Positions 1 through 11,536 of a stretch of 64,000 nt of DNA are shown here, piece after piece. The DNA is from Aphanomyces cochlioides (taxonomy: Eukaryota > Oomycota > Saprolegniomycetes > Saprolegniales > Verrucalvaceae). The stretch lies in the NCBI GenBank assembly GCA_019828595.1, contig JAHQRK010000009.1, forward strand, positions 930,001 to 994,000, read 5' to 3'. Both the position numbers and the translations under genes were made by a program. The notes under the pieces are model-generated. The model was not told the origin of the DNA and searched no databases. It saw only the letters and a program-made list of their open reading frames with translations. How positions within the stretch are numbered: position 1 is the stretch's first letter; every line of letters begins with the position of its first letter.

Positions 1-93
1 ATTCAGCGGCCTTTTCTGCCCGAGTGAAGCTATCCTAAGACATGCATCTCATCTTGCATCCTCCCAGAAAAACCCAATTGCCATGCATCTCGT

Positions 94-846
94 GGCGCTC
101 CTCCAAAGGAACCCCACTGGACTCTTTCAACCTGTATTAACGGACAAATGACGAATTGATTTTGTATCCAGATAAAATAATCGATTATCCAGATACACTA
201 TAAACTCCAATCTGACCCCACGAATGCGCGCCATTGAAAGAGAACCATCCAATCCTTATACTTAGAAATAGAATACCACTCCAGTTGAAACCCACTAAAC
301 ACAAACAATAAGAGCCATTCACTTGTCTGGACATACATTTCGAAATTTGCAATAGACAGTCTATATGACTTGTCCGATGTCTCGGACTACACGTTCGACA
401 GGGTTATGAAGGAAACAGTCAGCGAGTCAGCCGCTGTTGAATGGTGCATGAAAGTAAGTTGAAACTCCTGTTGAATGAAACTCACAGTCAAATGAAGGTG
501 TGTGGGAAGTACGTGTGAAACAGTACTTGAAGGCCATGCGAGGTGTTCAAACTGACGACCTCCAATCTTACCTTGATCAGTTCATGTGGCGAAGCAAAAC
601 GCAACAGGTAGTATGTATTTTAAAGGCTTAGTGATAGCTATTCGTAAAACCTACATCTAATACATGACAGCGTTCATTGCATTCCATGTCACTTTGTTCC
701 GTCCAAGGAAATATCCATGGATCTTCGGATAATTATCCGGATATCCATGGATATTTCCTTGGATGTTTCCATGGATATCCGGATAATTATGCGGAAGGTT
801 TAATACAGGTTGAAAGAGTCCAGTGGGGTTCCTTTGGAGGAGCGCC
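94..846 (+). mobile_element. Merlin-like deletion derivative with 8-bp target duplication
   Basis: The ends are near-perfect terminal inverted repeats of about 46 bp (94-140 and 800-846), beginning GGCGCTCCTCC. The flanking octamer CATCTCGT occurs at 86-93 and again at 847-854, an 8-bp target-site duplication. Merlin (IS1016/IS1595-like) elements are known for 8-9 bp duplications and termini beginning GG, and the interior keeps Merlin/ISXO2-like coding remnants, so I assign Merlin. Most of the transposase is gone, so this is a non-autonomous relic. Near the right end, 729-790 forms a subterminal palindrome rich in TATCCGGATA and CCATGGATAT. Confidence 0.82.
361..700 (+). pseudogene. Merlin/ISXO2-like transposase remnant
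   Basis: Reading the plus strand with a 34-nt intron (about 453-486) gives a short peptide that ends in a segment containing SYLDQFMWR. This matches the conserved C-terminal tryptophan-arginine block of ISXO2/Merlin transposases. A second intron-like gap follows at about 610-670. The catalytic DDE core is missing, so only N- and C-terminal portions survive, joined by an internal deletion. It lies inside the terminal repeats of the element at 94-846. The family call rests on motif recognition by eye. Confidence 0.55.
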
Positions 847-907
847 CATCTCGTCTTTGGCAGGTATTATTTTAAATAGTAGGACAATATTTTCATTTTG
901 TATGTGG

Positions 908-1209
908 AATGATTATTAATATTATCGACAACTGCCACATCCAGCATCATGGGTGCATGAACGAACTTGTCTCAAATTACTCTTTTTTTGACTTGGCGTT
1001 TGTTTGTAAAAATTGCTAATTTTGTACTTGGATAAAGTATGTAAAAATTGCTAATTTTGTACTTGGATAAAGTATATAAAATTGCTCATTTGTTGACTTG
1101 ACGTTTGTATGTAAAAATTGCTCATTTGTTGACTTGACGTTTGTAAGTAAAAATTACTCTCGTACTTAGTCTCGTACTTACGTGTTGCGTTGGAGCCTTA
1201 AGTATTAGA
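908..1209 (-). mobile_element. 5' end of a second Helitron (truncated)
   Basis: This stretch is a direct repeat of 7097-7328, the 5' terminal region of the autonomous Helitron. It carries two extra small tandem duplications containing the phrases TGTACTTGGATAAAGTAT and TTGACTTGACGTTTG. On the minus strand it starts TCTAATACTTAAGG, against TCTATTACTTAAGG in the full element. Similarity stops abruptly at 908. It begins exactly where the full Helitron's 3' end stops, so two family members sit head to tail. Confidence 0.75.
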
Positions 1210-1220
1210 CTAGGGTGAGG

Positions 1221-1238
1221 CCAGGGCTACGCCCCTGG
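1221..1238 (-). other. Helitron 3' terminal hairpin
   Basis: CCAGGG and CCCTGG arms enclose a 6-nt loop, 10 nt from the CTAG terminus at 1210-1213 as read on the minus strand. This is the canonical Helitron 3' termination palindrome followed by CTRR. Confidence 0.8.
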
Positions 1239-1680
1239 GTGGAGCGTTTTGCTTTGGAAATAACAAAGATTTGCTCACACACATGAAACGTTTGAAGCCA
1301 TACTATGAATTTTGAATTTGATTCAGGCCCAGTTCGAAGTAAAAAAATAAGTTAACGCCGAGCATTCTGATTGGCTACTGTTGACTGACGAATATTTTTT
1401 TTTCGTCAGGAGATAAATCATATACCCAAGTTCAGATTGCACAATCTGTGCGATCGATGAGTAGATCGAGGTCATCGTTGGTTGACAACCACGTACTTCT
1501 TCATCTTGTAATACTGTAACGTTGAATCTAAGTATAAGGTGCGTAGTTTGGGGTTAGCTAATCTCGAGGATTTATCGTCCAATTCATCGGTACGATGCAA
1601 TTGGACTTGATCCAGGAAGTCACGGTAATTCCACAACAACACAGTGTAAATATTTGTAAGAACATGATAACGTTTGTTAG

Positions 1681-4600
1681 TTATGGATGAAGTTTTATGG
1701 AGTCCTGCCTATTGTAATGCTTCTTGATACACAATGTTTTTCGTGTAGATTCCAGGCAGTCCATCGTACTGTCCATTGGCGACCAAAACTTAATGTTGCC
1801 TTTTGCTTGGGCTCTTGACATGGCGACGTAAAGCTGTCCATGCGAGAAGACGGGTTCTGGAAGGTAGACGCCCACGTGAGAAATCGTTTGACCTTGAGCC
1901 TTGTGAATCGTCATTGCAAAGGCAACTTGAACAGGAAATTGTCTTCTGCGTAGCTCAAATGGGTAATTGTTTTGCTCACCATCGTGAATTGTAGTAGTTC
2001 GGGGAATGTAAACGATCTTGTTCGTGTGGGAGCCGTTCATAATTTGAGCCTTGATACATCGTGTTTTCAACTCAAGAACAATTAAACGTGTTCCGTTGCA
2101 CATGCCTTCCGAAGTACACAAATTACGAAGCAGAATAATGGGGCAACCAACTTTCAAATGCAACTTGTGGCTGGGGAAGTTGTTGATGTCTATAGAATTC
2201 AGAAACTCGATGGGGAACTCGCTTGCATTTGTGTCCGAGTTGGGTTAGTCAGCAACAGAATCGGCGGACAAATATGTCATTTCGCAGTCGGAAGTGAGTC
2301 GCTCAAGAAGTGTTGTGTTGATGTCAGCAACAACACTATGTTTGGGTGCAAGGATAGCTCGACATCCAAAGTACGATCTAAGTGCATTGATGCGCAGGTT
2401 GTTCATGTCTTGATAGACGCTGTGTAAAAATGACCCCAAATCATCAGGCGACTTGTATGGAATCGCCAAATCGTCAGGTAGTCGAATGTAATCGGCACCG
2501 AGTTCGGTACATGTGGGGTATGTTCCATGACCAATAGACTTGAGCAATGCAGCAAACTCTCGAACACTCTCTGAGTTGTTGTTGGTCAACCTCATGTTCA
2601 CCGTCAGATGAAACTGTGCGATATTTCTCCAAAGGTAGCTGTTCTTCAAGCATGCTTCGAGGATTAGCCCAGGTGTGCCCTTCAAAATGACTGGAAGCAT
2701 TTGCTTGAAGTCGCCCGAGAATATGACGACCTTTCCACCAAAAGGAAGCGCGTTGTCCATCAAATCTTGTAGCATGTGATCAACGGCCTCCACAGCATAC
2801 TTGTGCATCATCGAACACTCGTCCCAAATAATAAGTTCTGTGAGACGTAAAAGTTCCGCAAGATGTGACTGCTTCCGAACATCACATCGGCTAAGCTCGT
2901 GCAATGATCTTGGAAGACAGAATCTCGAATGCGCAGTTGTACCTCCGATCAAATTCAGAGCAGCAAGTCCGGACGAGGCAACAGCCAAGGCAATTTTGTT
3001 CATTGAGCGCACTTGAGCCAGTAAAATGTTTGAGATGAACGTCTTCCCTGAGCCGCCCTCACCTTCGAGAAAATATACTTTGCCTCTTCGAACAGTACTT
3101 TCCTTCGTAATCTCGCTCATAACGTCGTTGTAGAAGACCTCGTGCTCTTCGGTCATCGTAGACTTGCCTTCCAAAATGCCTTGGATTTGTTCTTGGTTGT
3201 GCGAAGATTCCATAGCCACTAATCGGTTGGATTGACGGCCCCTGTTTGTTTCCTCAAGAGCAAAATATTGTTCGAAATGTGCAAGCTGTGGAAGCTCCGG
3301 AAAACGATCCAAGCTTGATGCATTCGACTCGAGGCATCTTGATAAAGCCTGAATTGCGAAAGCTGTAGATTTTTGAGAATCGTCGGGGTACATGCGGTGA
3401 AAATCTTGCCTCATTTCATCTTCGAATTTGTTCCATAGCCCTCGTGCGTCCGCAGGTTCACAGTGAATCAGAATACTGACAAAAAGTGTTCGGAGCTCAT
3501 AGGGAGTTGCTGTTTCAGTTGCTTCTCGCATGCAGGTTAGCCATTCCTCGTCATTTTCAAGAAAGCCAAGGGCAAGTGCGGCTGACTTGAACGTCGGATG
3601 AACCACGCCATTGACGGTTCGCAAATCTTCGTGCGATGTCGGACCTCGTCGGTAGCATAAGAGCATTCGCATAAAAAAACAGTCTCCCGAGCGGGGTGAC
3701 ACCGTCAGCATCCTCCCGATCATACGATCACCACCCCTTTTACGTGATGTCCACTTGCGGAGCTTTTTGTTCCATACGAAATGCTCGGGGATATCATGGT
3801 ACAGACATTCACGCGCAAGTTTGCGCGTGAATGTCTGTGCTTGTGAATCACTGTTTTCACGGCACAGTTCAAAAAACGCGGTGAGTTTCCGGTTCCTCCT
3901 TGCCAATTCCTGAGGGCTCATCGGTCGGTCGGTAGGAATGCACACAACTTGTTCACCTTCCAAGTGTATTTCGAGGTTCTCGACAGCGTGAGATCGTTTG
4001 AACATGTCGAAAGAGAAAATGCGTGTGAGGGCCTCACAGCACGATACATAGCGGGCATCTTGGTATTGCTTGATTTCGTCAAGTTCGCCGGACTCAAGTT
4101 GAAAATTTGAGCGGTCTGAGCCCTTGTAGATGTACTTGTACAGGTACTTGACTGCAGATATACTTGTACACGCCTCGACATTGATGTGGCAGTCGAACAT
4201 GGCACTCAACGTTGGGCAGTACGGAATAACATATTGGTTGGTATACTCAGTGGGCCGCTCTGCCGAAGAGCGGCGACGACGGTAGAGTGGATATCCATCA
4301 CTGCCTTCTGATGTTTCGTTGCAGTATGCTTTTGGAAAGTTTTTCTTGCACTTCCCGTTTTCCAGGCATCGGTCGCCGCATTTGTGAATCATGCAGGTTG
4401 TAACAATTTCGTGCAGTCTTAGATTCTTTTCCTTGTCGGGGATTTCTGCACTGATAATATTGTCAATATCGGCAGCTGTCTTGATTTTGTCGTCCCCAGT
4501 GAATATGACCAACATATGGGCATGAGGCAGACCACGCTTTTGGAATTCGACAACACGAACACACGCAGCTTGTCGACCCAAAACTTCCCCCTTGTACAGC

Positions 4601-7045
4601 ATGGCTTCAATGGCTAAGAGCTTGAGACGGAACATACGCGTCACTAAGTCAGGTCGATCAGCTGGAGATCGTTTAAATCCATAGTCGTCTTTCGCCAATT
4701 CCAGCTCCCTGTCGATTTCAACCCACTTTGGATTGCATGTCACAGTGATAAAAAGGTCTGGTCGACCGAACTTGCGAACAATTGCCATGGTGTCAAGGTA
4801 ACGTTGTCTCATGTACCGAGGTCCACCCGTGTAAGATGACGGCAAAACAGTCCTTTTTCCAATGCTTTTGAGGTCCACATCATGCGAAACAGCGTCATGA
4901 AGTGCGCGGTACGTGTCGCTGCGGAGGTTGTTGGTTTGGTCACGAATATATCGAAGCCTTTGGTTTTCCACCTTTGCAAAATTGTCGACTGCAAACACTT
5001 GAAATAGAGGTCCGCTGGCATGTAATGGAGAGAATGCACCGCGCTCGTGCAGATGGTATCGAGCATAATCGTTCAAACTCACGTTTTCATGATTGCGACC
5101 GCTCTTGTTGTCAAACGACCACCCCAAAGTCCCAGTGGGAAAGAGCAAAGGGCATTGAAGCGGGTCATATGCCGAATGAAATTCCTTAATGCGAAATAAG
5201 CGTTGTTCCCCAGGTTGTCGATCCAAACGCACATGTTTACCAACGTGATAGTTTCGCTGAACTTCGCTGAGTACGGGGCCATCAATACCATGCAGTAAGA
5301 TATGACGCCCTGACTTGGACGTTTCTGAAAAAAGAACAGCGATTTCAGAACACGTAGGAAGGTTATGCGTTCGGCTGTTGCTTCGAGGCTGAGCAGTGAG
5401 CACAATTCTCATGTCGTCATCCTTTGGAATATCCTTCGCATGCTTGTACAGCTGGGTGAACGCGTTGTGCTGTAGTAGTAGACGCTGGATTTTCGTCACA
5501 GTTGACACATTAAGATTTCCCCCAAGCATTCTTCGTCGTATGCTTGCTTGCGTTTCAGGATCCGTAATGTAGATCTGGGCGTAACTGGCTTGTTCTTCGT
5601 CCGCAGGCAACAGTGGTCCTATTAAATGATGCAAATCGCCTTGGATTGTATAAGATCTCGGCCCACCGTTGCCGTGAATAATTTCTTTGGTACCAATAGA
5701 TGTGAAGGCAAAGAGGGCGTTGTACCGGCGAGTGTTATTGACAAACCCTCTGGTTTTGAACAAAGCAATGTATTCGAAACTCGGGTGTGTCAGGCCAGGT
5801 AGCAACAGGCAGCACTCGAGTGCCTCCACCGCAGCAGTCCTTTTCTTCGCCTGGCCAAATCTTCGCTTCGCAATGGCGGCAAATCGAACGCTGCTCAATA
5901 GTATGAAGAGGCACCAATGATTCATCGAAGTCATCGAAACTGACGCGTGCACTGTTGTGACCACTCTTCTTCTTCGGGCGACCCTTGGGTTTATTCCGGA
6001 GACTTAATCCTTGCTCGCGAGGAGGTACATCAATCAAATCCACATCCACGTTTAGCGGAGGATCAGCATTTGCCAAGGCAAGTAATTGATTGTCAGTGTT
6101 GCAATCCACATTTCCATCGGAAATATCTTCTTCCTTGGTTTCTTCTTCACCTCCTTCATTCATACGGTTAGGTTGTAGCGCAGCATAGATCCTTCGATTG
6201 TCAACTGTGCGCTCGCGATCTTCTTGCTCCTGAGCTGCCAGAATCTTGAGATGATGGTCACTTTGAGCGTGATAATGGATTCCGTCTTCTCCCTCCTTGG
6301 TTTCCTCTTCGTCGCTCTTATCCATGTCCGTATGGTGCAAAATGATGGCACCCCGCCCTTGATTCGCAACCTCAGTGTTGTGCTTTTTTTCGCGAGCACG
6401 TTTGTTGTATTCCGCCTTCTTGGATCTTTTCATAGCCACCTCTTTGTCGAAGTCTTCCACGATAGCATGCCGTTTCTTTTCGCGAGCACGATTGTTGTAC
6501 TCCGCCTTTTTGGATTTGTCGACCTCTTCCAGGAGAGCTTGCCGTTTCTGTTCGCGAGCACGATTGTTGTACTCCGCCTTTAGAAGAGCTTGCCGATTCA
6601 TTTCGCGAGCACGATTGTTGTACTCCGCCTTTTTGGATTTTTCCATTGCCACCTCTTCGTCGACTTCATCCAGGATAGCTTGCCGTTTCTTTTCGCGAGC
6701 ACGTTTGTTGTACTCCGCCTTCTTGTCCTTTCTCATAGCCGCCTCGTCGTTAGGCATCAAGGCATCGTCATCCACAGCTCGGCCATTAGCTCCAGTGGAT
6801 GCAGACTCTTGTTCGGTAGCATGCGCTTCATTCCGCTCTGCTTGCTTCCCAGGTTCGGAGTTATCGATCGCATGTCCTTGATTGTCATTGTCATGATTGC
6901 CATTGCCTTTACCTTTCTTAGAGGCCGAGTAGTTGTTATTTTCTACGCAGAAAACTGCGTCAGACAAATGTTCATACAAAAACATCAACACAAAAATGAT
7001 AATGTGATTGGATCGTAAAAATACTGTGGATATGTGTCCCGCCAC
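1681..7045 (-). pseudogene. Helitron Rep/PIF1-like helicase, one frameshift and one nonsense codon
   Basis: The N-terminal part (7045 to about 5777) is charged and carries five AEYN(N/K)RARE units and a CxxC...CC segment. The frame then shifts near 5777. The next block holds a Helitron N-terminal domain, the Rep HUH motif GLPHAHM (about 4512-4532) and the tyrosine motif KYLYKYIYKG (about 4121-4150). It continues with a PIF1-like helicase: Walker A GEGGSGKTF (about 3037-3070), Walker B IIWDECS (about 2815-2838) and motif HKAQGQT (about 1888-1912). An in-frame TAA at 2245-2247 separates the last 190 or so residues. The upstream and downstream frames agree, so this is a single nonsense mutation. 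The first residues of the 7045 ATG are hydrophobic and the true start may differ. Confidence 0.9.
6370..6735 (-). repeat. Imperfect tandem repeats encoding AEYNNRARE units
   Basis: Five units of about 60-100 bp each contain the plus-strand phrase CGCGAGCACG followed by TTGTTGTACTCCGCC. On the minus strand they encode basic, probably helical KKAEYNNRAREKKRQA-like units in the Helitron N-terminus. Copy number may vary between family members. Confidence 0.8.
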
Positions 7046-7328
7046 TTAAGCTTAACATAATGTGGTTTGCCAGAAAATACTACTCACTTCTTTCATAATG
7101 ATTATTAATATTATCGACAACTGCCACGTCCAGCATCATGGGTGCATGAACGAACTTGTCTCAAATTACTCTTTTTTTGACTTGGCGTTTGTATGTAAAA
7201 ATTGCTCATTTTGTACTTGGATAAAGTATATAAAAATTGCTCATTTGTTGACTTGACGTTTGTATGTAAAAATTACTCTCGTACTTAGTCTCGTACTTAC
7301 GTGTTGCGTTAGAGCCTTAAGTAATAGA

Positions 7329-7770
7329 TATCCAGACTATAAGCAAGATATTTATTTAGTCCAATATATTTTTTCCATTTCTGCAATATGAAATTGGATT
7401 CGATATTATTCTTAATTTCTTCACATTTCTATCCAATTATCTTTCAGCATGAAGAAGAGCTGAATGCACGTTGCGTGATAGCCGATTATACAGATCTTAG
7501 TTTGACATGCCTGAATTCTTCGACACATTGTTTCGAGCGAGGGAAGTGAACTCTACTATTACACTGTTTTGAAATTGTGTTGACCAACGACAAGATGGCC
7601 CTGGTCTCTATAGGATGACAAGTTATACTTCCACATTTTATTTTGTAGTCCTTAATATTTCGTATAAGGTATGAATTCATACAGGTACTTGCACCACCAG
7701 GGCCGCACTATTTGGTGGGGCAGGTCTATTTGGTACAAGACCACCTATTAATCCTACCCTATTACTAGAC
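7329..7770. other. No recognisable gene
   Basis: AT-rich sequence between the Helitron 5' end and the pogo-like coding region. Only short spurious reading frames occur. The left end of the pogo element should lie here (perhaps near 7684-7745), but I could not pair it with a terminal repeat on the right. Confidence 0.5.
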
Positions 7771-8445
7771 CTTGAAATTTAATAATATTAATTATGAGGA
7801 TAAATTCAAATGGCAGGATGACAACCAACCAGCATTTAATGGCCACAAAGTTTTTGACGGGATGCCAGAAAGGCACGAAACCTTGACCAAATTGCGGCGC
7901 AGCTACACGACAGCCTACAAACTGAAGATTTTGCGTGCAGTCGAAGAGCAAGGACTGCAAGCCGTTGTTGAAACAACGAGCATATCAAAAGAAACAATAC
8001 GAAAATGGGACGAAACTGCGTTGGCATCGCTGCAATCGAAAGCCAAGAGATCACCAGGAGCGGGTAGGCCATGTTTTCTACCACAGCCTCAAGTAAGAAC
8101 GTAATAAATATATTTTTCTATTTAATGCTCTAGAATCTTCTTAATTTCATGGAGTTTCTACGTGAAAAACGACGACCCCTCAGCACTTTTCACATGTTGC
8201 AATATATCAAGACACACCACACCGAGTGGTTGCGGAATTATGTTGCATCATGTGAGTGCGTTCGAGATCCGTACAAGAATATTGGGTCACTATGTCGAGA
8301 CTTTGCCCACTGAAACAAATTCACGTGGCGACGTTCATCAACAGGCTCGTGCCCATTAACACGGGAAGAACTACGAGAGACAAAAGAAAAGTTTTGCTTG
8401 TCATTCTGGAACGATTTTGGGTATATGGCTTCTGAAAATATAATA

Positions 8446-10419
8446 CTACTCTGTCCAAGAAGAATTGTCGGGTTTTGGAATTTTGCTTTTCCAAGAAGAA
8501 TTGTTGGATTTGTTATCCTTATTTTCAGTATGGTGGAAAACGAGTAAAAATGAAGAAAACCTCTATATTATAATACTAAAGCTTCAAATATATCAGCGAG
8601 ACTGGACTCTTCTTCAAGTCGACAATTCAATCTGAGTAGTGCCAACTCGGCCGACTCTATGCTGCACTCGACATTGTACGTCGTTCAGTCCATGTTTGAA
8701 CTTGACTTCTTGAGATGTGGGAGCTTGTACGCGTTAGATCCTTGGAGCCCAATTGATAAATCAAACACTTTCTGCAACGTAATGAAAGTACGTGCTAGTG
8801 TATCAAAAGGAAGCGCTAAGAAAGCACTTTCAACAGCATCAATCAGCTCGTCAATAGATTTGACAACTGATTGGTACTGGAGACTTTGAATACTGTTAAA
8901 GAAACCAAAATCCAAGACATTAAAGTCTGGACTATTGGGAGGCTGAGATCGCATTGACACGTCCCACCCGAACTCATTTGCGAGGCTAACAATGACCGAC
9001 TTGTCAATGGCTTGATAAGCTTTGGAGCAACATTATCTGTACATGGAAGACGCCAGCTTAGAAGGCGAAGGCGGTATCGACATGGAAGAATTGTCCCGCC
9101 TTGCTGGTCTTGGAATGCGGTCTCCTCGCTGGCGTCTGGCTGCCTTGTCGTGTTGAATGTAGATCCTTCGGGATGCTGCGCTCTTTGGGAATTTTGCAAA
9201 AATAGCAGACAAGACGCAGTCGGTGAGGTAGCGTTGGTAAACTTCACCAGTCACAGCGATTGGCTTCGTCTCGAGAGTTCCGCGGGGTCTGTTTCGACTT
9301 GATCGCAAGGCTGGCTCCTGCACGACAAAAGGCCAGCAACCAATCTTCCCATCGAATGCTTTGCCACTGTCTTGGTCAATTCTTGGTCGTGCGACCGCCA
9401 CCAAAAACATGACCTTGGTGATGAAGTTCTTGCTCTTCGTTTCACGCACTGGCTCTTCTTCATCGTGCCAAAGGTAGTACTTCGTCTTGGTTCGTTTTAG
9501 GAAAAACCATTTTTCGTCAACATGGACTGTGTCCATCATGTCTGCATAACGGCTTTGAATCCCATCGTTAATCACAAACGAAGCGGCAAAGCTAAGCCGC
9601 TCTGCCTTTTTTGCCTCTGTAAGAAGAGGTTTAAGTCGACTACTGACTCTCTTCAACATGTTGGGTTGCTTCAAATATACACTCAGGGTCGACTTCGGTA
9701 CCCCTGTGCATTTTTCTAGACCTCGAAGCGTTTGACGCAAGTGCACTTCTGCGTCTTTCACTGCCTTTTCAATTGCGATGCGATCATGTTTTCTCCATTT
9801 TCCACAATTTCCTAATCCAGTACAAACTGTGAGTTTCGATACTTGAGCAAAGTTTACAAATAGATAAACTCTCATATTTGATATTACCTCGCATTCTGCT
9901 CGCTACGTCAGCAACGACACGTCCATCGGCAAGCGACTTGACTCCTCGCTTCCATATACGCGAGACGGTCTCTGCTGAAATGCCAAAATGGTGAGCGACG
10001 CGTTGTTTCGATCCATATCTTGGCGTTCCATTGTTGCACTCCACAAGAAGCATGTCAAAAACGGCGCGGCGCTCGTCGTCGGTAAGGTTTCTCTTCTCGT
10101 CCTTGGACTTGAACGCTGCAGGGGGAGATTGGGATGCAATCTCAATGTGTGTTGCTTTCATGGTCGAATGAAAAGTGAGTTGTGTGTTAGTTCTGGAGGT
10201 CCGATACGCTATTGTGTTTAGAACCAGTCAATCAGACAAGGTGGCTGCATCCAGTCAACGTATCTCGCTAACCACACCACCAAAATCCTTGAAAATTATA
10301 TCCAATCAAAGCCCCTTTTATTGGCTTTCTTTTAAGCCAATTAAATGTCAATAAAACGCAAAAATGAGCTTAATTTCAATATTTTGGTGAAATCCAACAA
10401 TTCTTCTTGGACAGAGTAG
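8446..10419 (-). mobile_element. Tc1/mariner element nested in the pogo gene
   Basis: The terminal inverted repeats begin CTACTCTGTCCAAGAAGAAT at 8446 and in reverse orientation end at 10419. TA dinucleotides at 8444-8445 and 10420-10421 are the expected target duplication. A second internal copy of the CCAAGAAGAATTGTTGG phrase lies near 8492. At 1974 bp the element includes a full-length but mutated transposase gene. Confidence 0.9.
8655..10161 (-). pseudogene. mariner-type transposase (DD34D-like), broken
   Basis: The start ATG at 10161 leads into a helix-turn-helix region. An intron of about 60 nt (roughly 9830-9890) precedes a second HTH region and the catalytic domain. VHVDEKWFF (about 9515-9530) supplies the first Asp and RIYIQHDKA the second. 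PPNSPDFNVLDFGFF (about 8915-8940) carries the third acidic residue as Asp. Around 8960-9130 the frame is disturbed: about 100 bp appears inserted between the second motif and the NVAPKLIK block, and the following frame is shifted. The expected Asn after the second Asp is Lys. The copy is inactive by inference. Confidence 0.82.
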
Positions 10420-11135
10420 TAAATGTAGATGAAACGGGTATTTACTATGATACCCCTCCACGTTATCTTTGGACGCAAATTGGACAAGATTCGTCTCTTG
10501 ACACGAGTGAAAAGTCATCAGCAAGATTGACAGCAGTGCTTTCAGCCCGCAGTAACGGTATTTGGTGTGATTTTTAAATCTTTTAACACTATTTTTAGGT
10601 GAAAAACTCCCAATATTGTTTATCATCAAGGGCGAAAAGGGGGGCTTTATTGAGCAACACGAGTTGCAAAAATATCCCCAAGACCATGCCTACTTCGTCC
10701 AAAAGAATGCGTGGATGGACGCCGATGGGTGGAAATATTACTTGACTCAGTTGATGAGGTACTGTTGGCATTTATTTACACTAATTATTGTTACACTATT
10801 TAGATACGAGTTGCGTGGACCAACACTATTTGTGGTCGACAATTTCAATGCTCATGTGAGCAATGCCAGCTTCACGATTGTTGAGTAAGAATTGAGCTCT
10901 TATCTGTGCCCTCTCCCAAAGAACTGCACGTCCGTTTTGCAACCTTTGGATGTTGGCGTCATGGGCCCATTCAAAAGTATTCTCCGCCGAATGTAGCTTG
11001 CCGAGACGACCACCCAGCGAACTGCCAAGCAAAAGAGAATGGCAACCATTAAACGGGCCATTGCTGCTTGGAATGCAATCACTCCTGAAACTGTTATATC
11101 TAGCTTCAGAAAAGCATTGCCAAAGACCAATTAAC

Positions 11136-11536
11136 TCAATACAATTCATTCTTGTGCACGTCCATGAGCTTGTTGAACAAACAATCATTGACATAGAAGA
11201 GGTAAAAATTAAATTATAGAGGTTTCATTGTTTCCTCAAAAATACTTTGGCATTCGTTTACATGGATGAAATATTGGGAGATTGTTGTCTTCTATCTATT
11301 TCCATAGTATATGAAGTTTAAAGATCTCGTCGAATACAAAGCGCTTGCTCTTCTCATGAACAGAATATAAAATTACAAGATTTATAATTTATTATACTTT
11401 ACCGAGTCCACCTTGAACTTGAAACTGACCAATCAATGAAGAAATGCCAGTGGTCTTATATTTCCCAGACCTCTGTACAAGAACACTCGTGAATATCTTA
11501 TCACTGGTCAATTTCTCGAAATTTTGTGATTTTTTA
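11136..11536. other. No recognisable gene
   Basis: Probably the 3' flank of the pogo element plus short unique sequence. A 69-codon minus-strand frame at 11392-11601 runs into the adjoining inverted repeat and has no recognisable motif. Confidence 0.45.

Larger units (their letters stand above)
1210..7328 (-). mobile_element. Autonomous-type Helitron (recently inactivated)
   Basis: On the minus strand the element starts TC after a host A (7329) and ends CTAG before a T (1209). It has a hairpin about 10 nt before the 3' end, as expected for Helitrons inserted between A and T with no target duplication. It is about 6.1 kb and encodes one Rep/helicase protein. A Rep/PIF1-type protein drives rolling-circle transposition. 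The gene carries one frameshift and one premature stop, so this copy is probably inactive although little decayed. Confidence 0.87.
7772..11135 (+). pseudogene. pogo/Tigger-type transposase, split by a mariner element
   Basis: The N-terminus (about 7850-8095) is a CENP-B/Brinker-like helix-turn-helix. A 41-nt intron follows (about 8095-8135), then the second DNA-binding part with an in-frame TGA near 8310. The DDE domain resumes after the nested mariner (8446-10419) with NVDETGIYYDTPP (first Asp), then GEKGGFIEQHEL, then FVVDNFNAHVS (second Asp). The conserved LQPLDVGVMGPF block comes last, and TAA and TAG codons interrupt the tail near 10886 and 11000. Two small introns (about 10560-10600 and 10758-10802) can be removed. 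Joining the mariner flanks after deleting one TA gives an uninterrupted frame reading ENIINVDETG, so the mariner landed in an exon. The element is dead. Confidence 0.85.

Noticed and set aside
4902..5189. A 95-codon plus-strand frame
   Set aside because: Antisense shadow of the Helitron Rep domain with no recognisable motif.
6224..7018. Overlapping plus-strand frames with repeated FASTIVVLRLF
   Set aside because: They are the antisense reading of the Helitron AEYNNRARE repeats.
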